Of a stretch of DNA of 49,590 bases, positions 35,716 through 43,404 are shown piece by piece. The translations under genes and the position numbers were made by a program. The notes under the pieces are model-generated. The model ran no database searches. It saw only the letters and a program-made list of their open reading frames with translations, and had not been told where the DNA came from. Positions within the stretch are counted from its first letter, which is position 1; every line of letters begins with the position of its first letter. The DNA is from Gemmatimonadota bacterium (GTDB taxonomy: Bacteria; Gemmatimonadota; Gemmatimonadetes; Gemmatimonadales; Gemmatimonadaceae). The stretch covers positions 1 to 49,590 of the forward strand of contig CANHNQ010000012.1 of assembly GCA_947462095.1 (NCBI GenBank). The letters run 5' to 3'.

Positions 35716-38660
35716 TTGTTGGTGCCCGTGATCGCACCAGCCGCGCCGGCCCGTCTCGGGTCGGCGCCGGCGGTGACCACCTTGCCATCCATGCGCACCG
35801 CGGCGCCATAGCCTTCCCGCAGTTCACCGGGCAGCGACACGAAGTTGATGTCGTAGCCGAGCGCGCGCAGGCGCGCGATCACCGTGGGGGAGAAGCCGTC
35901 TTCGAGTTGGAGCGTGTAGGGCACCGCTGCGGCGGGCGTCGTACCCGCTGCACCACCGGCGCCACCGCCGCCGCCCGGCAGATAGCGCGGCAACTCGAGT
36001 GCGGCCTGCGGCCCCAGGTTGTAGTCGAGCACACCGAGCAGTGTCTGATACACCGCCGACGTGATCCAGGCGTTGCCGGCGGCCCCCACCGCAACGAAGG
36101 GCTTGCCGTTCTTGTAGGCGATCGTAGGGGCAAGCGTGCTGCCATGTCGCGCGAACGGCAGCCGCGAGCCGTACTGCGTGGCGTCGGTGCCGTAGCTCGT
36201 AAGCTTGTCGTTGCTCAGAAAGCCGAGTCCCGGCGTGACGTAGAAGTTGCCGCCCCACGTGCCGAGGGTCTGCGTGACCGACACCGCATTGCCCTCGTTG
36301 TCGGCCACGGCAAACGACGTCGTGCCGGCCGCGTGGCACACGGTCATCTCGGCGGCGTGTTCGTCGCCGCAGGGCGATTCGGCGGCGGCGACGTCGCGCG
36401 GTGAGGTGGCCGGCTTGGCCGGTGTCACCGCGGGCGTCGCTTTCGGCAAGCAGGGCAGTGTGTCACCACGCACGGAGGCCGGCGTGAGCGCCTTGTTGGC
36501 ATCGAAGCAGCGCCAGCGCAGGCGGGCCGTGTCCTTGTCCACGATGGGCGCCACATCGATCGGCCACATGGCCGGATCGGCGATGCGATTGCGCGACGAC
36601 GGCACGAGGAACCACGCCGAGAGCGCGGCGTGCAGCGACGCCGGGTCGTCGGTGTAACGTTTGGCCCTCAGCGACGGGGCAGGTGACTGCTCGAGCAGAT
36701 TGAGTCGCGCCACCAGTTCAGCGCCACCGCTCACCGGCGGCGCACTCGAGTAGATCGTGTAGTTGCGATAGGTGCCGCTGATCGATTCACGCTCGGGTGC
36801 GAAGTAGCGCGCGAGATCGGACAGCTTCATGGCGTTGCCCTTGCCACGGAGGTCGGTCACCCACTTGGTGGCCACCTCGCCTTTGTAGAAGCCGTCGGCC
36901 CCCTTGGTGGCGATCTGCTCGAGCACCCAGGCGAGATCGGGATTCTTGAGCGTATCACCGGCCACCAGCGGCTCCCCGTTGCGGAAGAACAGCGCGCGGC
37001 TGCCTTCGTACTTCGCGAAGTGCTCGCGTTCGGTGGCGAGGGTGGTGGCGAGTCCCTGACTGACCACATAGCCGTTGCGCGCCGCGCGAATGGCGGGCGC
37101 CAGCAGGTCCGCCCACGGCACCTTCTTGCTGCCGTACTTCTGCCAGGCGGTGTACATACCGGCCACGGTGCCCGGCACGTTCACGAGCACCGGGCCGTCG
37201 CTCGGATAACGACCGTTCACCAGCAGCGACGTGTTCGTCAGTCCACCCTCTTCGGGCACGCGGCTCATGAACTCGATCACGGTGGGCGTGGTGCGGCCCT
37301 TGAGCGCGATCACCATCTCGCCGTAGCCGGCGATACCACTCGCGTCGGGCTCCACCACGCCAAGGGCAAAACTGACGGCCACGGCGGCATCGATCACATT
37401 GCCGCCGCGACGCAGCATCTCGAGCCCGGCGTCGGTGGAGACCGGATGCGCGCTCGATACCGCCGCGCGTCCGGTCGCATCGGCGCGCAGCGGCGGTCGC
37501 GCTTGCTGTGTGTCGTACAGCACCTGCTGCAGCACACTGTCGTTCGCAGCGGCCAACGCACGCGGGCGCTGCGTGGCGCGCACCGCATCCCACTGCGTGC
37601 GCCGGACGGTGGCGTCAGCGCCGCTGAAGTACGTGCGCGCGAGCCGCTCCCACAGCCGATCGAACGCGGCGGCATTGCGTACCGCACGGCCGTCAGGGAG
37701 CGACGTGGCCGCGGCGACCCGTCCCGCATCCGGCGCGGCCGGCGCGTGCACGCGGATCATCGCGTCCCCCTTCGCCGGCGCAGCGGTGGCCCCGCTGAAC
37801 CGCTCGACGGCGCTGCGATCGAGACCGCGATCGGGATCGCCGTTGTAGCTGACCACCACCTCCGCGTACTCGGCAATCGTGATGAACAGCCCGTCGGCCG
37901 ACCAGTCCACATCGCCGTGCGTCTTCGAGACCAGTGCGCTGAACGAGCCATCGGCGGCCACGGCGTACACGCCGCTCCGCGTCGACACGGCGAGGCGACC
38001 GTCGGGGGACCAATCCACCGATTCCACCGTTGCATCGCTGCTGGCGGTCGTACCGGCGGTCGATGCTGCGCCGCTCTCCACGGCCCGGACGATCACACGC
38101 CGGCCCGCTTCGTTGATCACGATCAACGCAATGCGCGAGCCGTCGAGTGACAACCGCGGCGCACGCTCCGTCTGCTCGGTGCTGGACAGACGCCGCTCCG
38201 TACCATCGGCGTTGCGGATCCACACGCGCGTCGCCCCACCGCTGCCGCGCACGAAGGCTACGCGCCCATCCGGACCAACGCTCGGCGATGTCTCATGCGC
38301 GGCGCTGCTGGTGAGCCGCGTCACGGCGCCACTCTGCACGCTCCCGGTGCCGGTGGTGTTCACCGGCATCTGCCACAAGTCGTAGTTGCCCAGTGAGTCA
38401 GCGGCGAACACGATCGCACGGCCGTCCGCCGTGAACGTGGGATCGCGATGCCAGGCCGAGCCGTTGGTGATGCGCACCGCCGCCGTGCCGTTGCGGTGTT
38501 GTAGGTACAGCTGCCCGTCATGGGCGAAGACCAACGCCCCATTCACTGAGGTGGCTGGCTGCCGTGCCCCGCGCAACGCCGCCGTGTCAGACTGTACACC
38601 ACCGTGTGCGGCGAGCGTGGCCGCGATCAGCAGCGGAGGGAGCAGAGGCATGAGAATCAC
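35712..38660 (-). CDS. Beta-propeller fused to gamma-glutamyltransferase
   Basis: This 982-residue exported protein has a hydrophobic N-terminus. Residues of about 30-330 form a TolB/PD40-like propeller (DPTFTADGRAIVFAADS, ETSPSVGPDGRVAFVRG). Residues of about 400-982 form a gamma-glutamyltransferase-type Ntn hydrolase (VSTDAGLEMLRRGGNVIDAAVA, then VNVPGTVAGMYTAWQKYG). The GTTSF motif supplies the autocleavage Thr (about 780), followed by DNEGNAVSVTQTL. It could hydrolyse gamma-glutamyl compounds such as glutathione. The propeller is an unusual addition. The GTG at 38660 overlaps the preceding stop (GTGA); an ATG at 38651 is nearly as good. Confidence 0.85.
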   Translation of the reverse strand: MILMPLLPPLLIAATLAAHGGVQSDTAALRGARQPATSVNGALVFAHDGQLYLQHRNGTAAVRITNGSAWHRDPTFTADGRAIVFAADSLGNYDLWQMPVNTTGTGSVQSGAVTRLTSSAAHETSPSVGPDGRVAFVRGSGGATRVWIRNADGTERRLSSTEQTERAPRLSLDGSRIALIVINEAGRRVIVRAVESGAASTAGTTASSDATVESVDWSPDGRLAVSTRSGVYAVAADGSFSALVSKTHGDVDWSADGLFITIAEYAEVVVSYNGDPDRGLDRSAVERFSGATAAPAKGDAMIRVHAPAAPDAGRVAAATSLPDGRAVRNAAAFDRLWERLARTYFSGADATVRRTQWDAVRATQRPRALAAANDSVLQQVLYDTQQARPPLRADATGRAAVSSAHPVSTDAGLEMLRRGGNVIDAAVAVSFALGVVEPDASGIAGYGEMVIALKGRTTPTVIEFMSRVPEEGGLTNTSLLVNGRYPSDGPVLVNVPGTVAGMYTAWQKYGSKKVPWADLLAPAIRAARNGYVVSQGLATTLATEREHFAKYEGSRALFFRNGEPLVAGDTLKNPDLAWVLEQIATKGADGFYKGEVATKWVTDLRGKGNAMKLSDLARYFAPERESISGTYRNYTIYSSAPPVSGGAELVARLNLLEQSPAPSLRAKRYTDDPASLHAALSAWFLVPSSRNRIADPAMWPIDVAPIVDKDTARLRWRCFDANKALTPASVRGDTLPCLPKATPAVTPAKPATSPRDVAAAESPCGDEHAAEMTVCHAAGTTSFAVADNEGNAVSVTQTLGTWGGNFYVTPGLGFLSNDKLTSYGTDATQYGSRLPFARHGSTLAPTIAYKNGKPFVAVGAAGNAWITSAVYQTLLGVLDYNLGPQAALELPRYLPGGGGGAGGAAGTTPAAAVPYTLQLEDGFSPTVIARLRALGYDINFVSLPGELREGYGAAVRMDGKVVTAGADPRRAGAAGAITGTNK

Positions 38661-40579
38661 GGGCGGCGAGGAGCTGAGGTGGTGGCACGGCGCACGACGA
38701 TCGACTCGATCACGTCGCCTTCCTGCACGCGATCGATCAGGTCGAGGCCACGTGTGACGTTGGCGAACACGGTGTAATCGTGGTCGAGTCGGAAGTTGTT
38801 CACGAGGTTCACGTAGATCTGCCCGTCGCCGGTGTCGCGGCCACGCGTGCTGATGCCGAAGCTGCCGCGCGCGTTGCGGGCGAGGCCGACTTCATCGCGC
38901 ATGAAGCTGTCGGTGATCGGGTCGTACTCGTCCGCGCCCGGGCTGCCCCCCTGAATTACGAAATTGGGGACGATGCGATGGAAGGTGAGGCCATTGAACG
39001 AGCCGGCGCTGGCCAGTGTGACGAACGTATGCACGGCCATCGGCGCAGCCTCGAAGCGGAGCGCCAGTTCCACCTCGCCGAGGCCTCGGAGGCGCATGGT
39101 GGCCGTCGCCCCGTCGAGACCAGCCAACTGCGCCGCGGTCGGAAAGGCGGCGGGTTCGTAGCGCGTGGTGGTCGGTGCCACCGCGCTGCCGGTGATCGTG
39201 GTGAGATACTGTGCGGCCGCGCTCGCGATGGCCGGATCCGGATCTCGCAGTCGCTCACGCAGCCATACGGTGCTCGGAGCGTCGGCCGCTTCGCCGATCC
39301 GCGCCAGCAGCGCCGCGCGCGGATCGCGCAAACTCACCCGCTGCATCGCGGTAAACCGGTCGAAGGCGGCGCGCAGCTGCGGCGCGATGCCTGCGAGATC
39401 CCTGTCACCCTTGAGCTGCGTGGCCGCCGCGAGTACGAGGCCGGCATGGTCGCTCGTGAGCGCCCGCATGGCCTGCTCGCGTGTGGTCATGGCGGCAATG
39501 GCCACATTCGGCTCCTTGTCTCCCGCCAACGTGCGCAGCGTGGCGCTGTCCTTCAGCAGCTTGGCGGCGTTGGCGGCATAGACGCGCGCCTGCCACGTGG
39601 TCGACGCGGCCAGCTGCAACACCACCGCGGCCGCACGGGCCGGCGCCACCTTCGCCAGCGACACCGCCGCATGCGCCTGGTGACGCCACTCGGCGCCGGC
39701 ACGGCTCTCGCGGTCGAGCGCCGTCAGTGCCGCCGCGTCGGTGCATGTGAGTTCTCCGAGCAGGTCGATGGCCAAGAGGGCCACGTGCTCGCTGCTGTCG
39801 CGCACGTGCGACGCGGCGCGCGCGCAGGTACCCGCCACCCGGAGCGCCTGCCAGCGCACCATCGGCGCGGGGTCGTTCACCCAGATTCGGCCAAGAGCCA
39901 CCGCCGCCCGGCGCACTTCGGCGCTCGTGTCGCGCAGCGCCACCGCGACCGTCGCGGAATCGCGATCGTTCGCGGCGGTCAGTGCCAGCAGCACGAGCTG
40001 CCGTGTCTCCGAGGCGCCGTTGCGTGTTACCGCCTCGCGAAGCGCTCGCAGCGTCGCGGCGCTCGGCGCCGCCGTGCGCGCGGTGCGGCGCATCAGGGAC
40101 TCGAGGCCGCGGGCGGCACCCGACCGCACCGCTGGACGGCTGTCGCGCAGTCCATCGGTGAGTATTGGCGCCGTGGTCGCCGCGCTGTTCGGATTGCGGC
40201 CGAGCGTTTCATAGATCACCGCACGAACGGTCGCGTCCTGTTCGCTGGTGAGCAGGTTGGCCAAGGCATAGCGCGAACGCATCTGTCCGAGCGCATTCAC
40301 CGCCTCCCGTCGCACCGACGCGGACCTCGCCGTAAGGAGCGGGATCACCTTCGATTCGAAGGCATTCTGCTCAAACCGTCCGACCGCCCGTACGGCGAGC
40401 GTCTGGCGCACGGGATCGCCACTCACGAGCGCCGCGTCAATCGCACGCATGTCCGTGCCGCGTGTATGCTCCGCCCGCAGCAACTCGTAGGTCGTGGCCG
40501 GAATCGGTGTCTGAGCAGACAGCGGAGCACTCGGCCAAGTGCTCGCCGCCACGAGAAGGAACGGGATGAAAAACCGCAT
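38657..40579 (-). CDS. HEAT-repeat protein with C-terminal cyclophilin-type peptidyl-prolyl isomerase
   Basis: This 640-residue exported protein has a signal peptide ending near PLSAQT. Residues of about 60-450 are HEAT-like alpha repeats (SVRREAVNALGQMRS, AVRSGAARGLESLM, EVRRAAVALGRIW). The last 160 residues are a cyclophilin (FNGLTFHRIVPNFVIQGG, SFGISTRGRDTGDGQIYVNL, YTVFANVTRGLDLIDRV). It probably assists folding of periplasmic or outer-membrane proteins, with the HEAT part binding clients. The ATG at 40579 fits the signal peptide. Its stop overlaps the start of the propeller/GGT gene, so the two are likely co-translated. Confidence 0.88.
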   Translation of the reverse strand: MRFFIPFLLVAASTWPSAPLSAQTPIPATTYELLRAEHTRGTDMRAIDAALVSGDPVRQTLAVRAVGRFEQNAFESKVIPLLTARSASVRREAVNALGQMRSRYALANLLTSEQDATVRAVIYETLGRNPNSAATTAPILTDGLRDSRPAVRSGAARGLESLMRRTARTAAPSAATLRALREAVTRNGASETRQLVLLALTAANDRDSATVAVALRDTSAEVRRAAVALGRIWVNDPAPMVRWQALRVAGTCARAASHVRDSSEHVALLAIDLLGELTCTDAAALTALDRESRAGAEWRHQAHAAVSLAKVAPARAAAVVLQLAASTTWQARVYAANAAKLLKDSATLRTLAGDKEPNVAIAAMTTREQAMRALTSDHAGLVLAAATQLKGDRDLAGIAPQLRAAFDRFTAMQRVSLRDPRAALLARIGEAADAPSTVWLRERLRDPDPAIASAAAQYLTTITGSAVAPTTTRYEPAAFPTAAQLAGLDGATATMRLRGLGEVELALRFEAAPMAVHTFVTLASAGSFNGLTFHRIVPNFVIQGGSPGADEYDPITDSFMRDEVGLARNARGSFGISTRGRDTGDGQIYVNLVNNFRLDHDYTVFANVTRGLDLIDRVQEGDVIESIVVRRATTSAPRRP

Positions 40580-40653
40580 ACACAGGTCCGGGAAGGGGTC
40601 GACGCCCAATATGGCCCGTGGGCAGCCCTCCCGCCTCTCCGGTCTGGATCGCG

Positions 40654-40683
40654 TGAACACTGTGTGCGTTCCTCACGTATCCT
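40654..40683 (+). promoter_or_regulatory. Weak putative promoter of the M28 peptidase gene
   Basis: TGAACA (40654-40659) and TATCCT (40678-40683) are separated by 18 bp, giving a leader of about 35 bases. GGAG (40717-40720) five bases before the ATG is a proper ribosome-binding site. Confidence 0.3.
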
Positions 40684-40725
40684 TCAAGAAGTCCCGCCCT
40701 CCCTCAACTCTCCCCTGGAGCAACC

Positions 40726-42534
40726 ATGCGAACCTTCGGGCTCGCCCGCTTGTCCCTCGCTGCGTCCATTGCCGGCTTGGTCGCCCTACCCGCGCTGCTG
40801 TCCGCGCAGGGGGCCGCCAAGACCAACCAGTACGGCAATCCTGCCACGATGAAGCCGGCGCCGACCAAGTCCGCCATCGACGTGCGCGACCTGCAGATCC
40901 GGCTGTACCAGTTCGCCGATGACTCCATGCTTGGCCGTCAGGTGGGTCGGGTCGGCAACAAGAAGGGCACCGACCTGATCGCCGCCGAGGTGAAGCGCCT
41001 CGGGCTGCTGCCGGCGGGCGACAACGGCACGTATTTCCAGACGCTGCCGTACCACCTGCGCAAGTTCACCGACCATTCACGGATGACGGTCGACGGGAAC
41101 CCGATCGAGTGGAACACGGGCTTCGTGGCCGTGCCGGGGCAGCGCGCCCCGCGCCCCATTGCCGGGGCCGAGGTGGTGTTCGGCGGCACGCAGGGTGACT
41201 CCACCACGCAGATTTCCGCCGCCGATGCCGCCGGCAAATTCGTGGTGTTGCTCCCCAATCCGAACGGCGCTCGCGGCGGTCAGGGACAGGCCTTCGCCGT
41301 ACGCGGCGGCGCCGCGCCGGCGCGCTCCCGCTTCGACGAGGCCGTGGCGGTCGCCACGATCGACCTCGACGCCCTCACGCCGGCGCAGCGCGTCGCGCTC
41401 AACGAGCCCATCGTGGCCACGTCGAGCGCACCGGGACGTGCCGCTCCCGCCGCCGCGCGCGGGCCGGTGGATTCCATCGCGCTACTCAAGGCGCAGCTCG
41501 CCGCCCTGCAACCGCAGGCCACGATCCGGCTCACGCGCGATGCCGCCGCGCGCTTGTTCAAGCGCAGCAACATCGATGGACTCTCGGCCGGACTGAAGGG
41601 CGGCACCGTGACGGCGTCACTCGACTTCGTGGAAACGCCCACCGATTGGGCGCGCAACGTGGTGGCGGTCGTGCCGGGCAGCGATCCGGTACTCAAGTAC
41701 CAGTACGTCGCCATCGGGGCCCACAATGATCACGTGGGCATTACCGCGCCGGTCGACAAGGACTCGATCCGCGCCTTCAACATCGAGAAAAACAAGCTCC
41801 TGCTCGCCAACAACATGCAGGGGCTGGGACCAGAGATCCTGACCACGATTCGCGTGAACATGGACAGCATCCGCAAGGTGCATCCCAAGGCGCGTCTCGA
41901 CTCGATTAACAACGGCGCCGACGATGACGGCTCGGGCTCGATGGGGGTGCTGGAGATCGCCGAGGCCATGATGGCGATGCCGGTGAAGCCCAAGCGCTCT
42001 ACGTTGTTCATCTGGCACACCGGCGAGGAAGGCGGCTTGGTGGGATCGGCGTTTTTCACGCGTAATCCCACGGTGCCCATCGACTCGGTCGTCGCGCAGC
42101 TCAACGTGGACATGATCGGCCGTGGTCGCGCCGAGGACCTGCCCGGTGGTGGACCCGATTATGTGGGCGTGGTCGGCTCGTTCTTCGACTCGAAGGACCT
42201 GGGCGAAACGGTGCAGTCGGTGAATAAGAAGCAGGCCCAGCCGCTCACCTTCGACTACAAGTTCGACGAGCCGATCGCGTGGAGCGGCTACAACAACATC
42301 TACGGTCGCAGCGATCACTTCAATTACGCGCAGCAGGGCGTGCCGATCGCGTTCTTCTTTACCGGATTGCACGGCGATTACCATCAGCGCAGCGACGAGC
42401 CGGAGTTCATCGACTATCCGCACTACGCCAAGATCGCGAACTACATCAAGGATCTCGTGGTGGAAGTCGGCAACGGCCCGCGTCCGCGGTTGAACGGCAC
42501 GAAGCCCGCGAAGCCCCGGGTGATCGTTCCGTAA
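40726..42534 (+). CDS. Secreted M28-family zinc aminopeptidase
   Basis: This 602-residue exported enzyme has a signal peptide ending near LLSAQG. A PA-like insert lies within the N-terminal half (about 140-250, around AADAAGKFVVLLPNPNG). The M28 catalytic domain has metal ligands and base in order: AHNDHVG, NNGADDDGSGSMG, WHTGEEGGLVGS, LNVDMIGRG and the last His in LHGDYH. It should remove N-terminal residues from peptides in the periplasm. GGAG precedes the ATG by five bases. A strong bidirectional terminator follows. Confidence 0.93.
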   Translation: MRTFGLARLSLAASIAGLVALPALLSAQGAAKTNQYGNPATMKPAPTKSAIDVRDLQIRLYQFADDSMLGRQVGRVGNKKGTDLIAAEVKRLGLLPAGDNGTYFQTLPYHLRKFTDHSRMTVDGNPIEWNTGFVAVPGQRAPRPIAGAEVVFGGTQGDSTTQISAADAAGKFVVLLPNPNGARGGQGQAFAVRGGAAPARSRFDEAVAVATIDLDALTPAQRVALNEPIVATSSAPGRAAPAAARGPVDSIALLKAQLAALQPQATIRLTRDAAARLFKRSNIDGLSAGLKGGTVTASLDFVETPTDWARNVVAVVPGSDPVLKYQYVAIGAHNDHVGITAPVDKDSIRAFNIEKNKLLLANNMQGLGPEILTTIRVNMDSIRKVHPKARLDSINNGADDDGSGSMGVLEIAEAMMAMPVKPKRSTLFIWHTGEEGGLVGSAFFTRNPTVPIDSVVAQLNVDMIGRGRAEDLPGGGPDYVGVVGSFFDSKDLGETVQSVNKKQAQPLTFDYKFDEPIAWSGYNNIYGRSDHFNYAQQGVPIAFFFTGLHGDYHQRSDEPEFIDYPHYAKIANYIKDLVVEVGNGPRPRLNGTKPAKPRVIVP

Positions 42535-42564
42535 GCGAACGGGGCACAGCACGGTGAAATGCAC

Positions 42565-42596
42565 AGCGGGGCCCGGAGTGATTTCCGGGCCCCGCT
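42565..42596. terminator. Strong bidirectional hairpin terminator
   Basis: A perfect 13-bp GC-rich stem (42565-42577 with 42584-42596) encloses a six-base loop. It lies between the convergent stops of the M28 peptidase and the PagL-like gene, so it can serve both. Short T-containing tails follow on each side. Confidence 0.8.
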
Positions 42597-42599
42597 CGT

Positions 42600-43283
42600 T
42601 CATCGCCGCGTCGACACCCGCACCGAGAAAATGTGTGAGTTCATGCCGGGATTCGCGCCGCCCATGCTGGCATTCGACAAATGATGCAACTGATATCCAA
42701 CGGCCATGGCCTGTCGGTTCCCGACGCGCCGCTCCAGAAAGAGCCCCGGCGCCACGGTGAAGTTGGCCTGCGTGGCCTTGCCGTAGGGGACGACGCGTGA
42801 GAACCAGGCCACGCCCGACGTGACGTTGAACAGCAGGTGCGTATTCGCGTTGAGCGACCACGCGCTCTCGGCCCCGAGCGGCGCAAACCCCACGCCGAAG
42901 GCATCGCGCACCTGATAACGCGCCAGTCGCCGCGGGTCATTCGCCTCGGTGGGGTCCGTGGCCGGCGTCGGCACACGATTCGGCGGTGCCCCGGCGGTCA
43001 CCAGCATCGCCGGCATGACCTCCCCTAACCACGCCACGTGCACACCGCGCACCGTGAACAGCGGGCGGGACACCTGGACGGCCAGCGTGCGGAATGCGCC
43101 ATCGATCGTCTCGTTGTGCGACGCCGTGCGGGTATCCACCGCCCCGCTGAGCATCACGCTGACGTGCGGCCGCCGAGCGGCGCCTTGTGCCGCGACGGTC
43201 GGACCTGCAAACGTGAAGGCGAACGCGGACGGCACCGCGGTGAGCAAGAGGCGCCGCAGGGCGCGACGATCGGCAACGACCAT
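42600..43283 (-). CDS. Acyloxyacyl hydrolase / PagL-like outer membrane protein
   Basis: This 227-residue exported protein has a signal peptide ending near TVAAQG and a small beta-barrel pattern. Near the C-terminus the motif YQLHHLSNASMGGANPGMNSH resembles the H-x-S-N active-site region of lipid A 3-O-deacylase PagL. PagL's Glu lies 12 residues after the Ser; here that position is Asn, as I also recall for many acyloxyacyl-hydrolase-annotated relatives, so activity is uncertain. It would trim lipid A acyl chains in the outer membrane. The ATG at 43283 has an AGGAG-like site upstream. Confidence 0.7.
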   Translation of the reverse strand: MVVADRRALRRLLLTAVPSAFAFTFAGPTVAAQGAARRPHVSVMLSGAVDTRTASHNETIDGAFRTLAVQVSRPLFTVRGVHVAWLGEVMPAMLVTAGAPPNRVPTPATDPTEANDPRRLARYQVRDAFGVGFAPLGAESAWSLNANTHLLFNVTSGVAWFSRVVPYGKATQANFTVAPGLFLERRVGNRQAMAVGYQLHHLSNASMGGANPGMNSHIFSVRVSTRR

Positions 43284-43392
43284 TCCGGTGGGGCTCCTGG
43301 AGGTGATGGCGGGGCAGCATTCCAGAGGGGAATGATCATACGGCGCGCGGCGGTGAGGGAAGGTCTCGGTGGGATCCATTCCCGTCGCTCGG

Positions 43393-43398
43393 TACTTT
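43393..43398 (+). promoter_or_regulatory. Putative -10 box, leaderless start of the TonB receptor gene
   Basis: TACTTT ends six bases before the ATG at 43405, and no ribosome-binding site fits between. It is the same arrangement as at paaA, the hydratase, the binding lipoprotein and the di-heme peroxidase. Confidence 0.45.
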
Positions 43399-43404
43399 AT
43401 CAGC

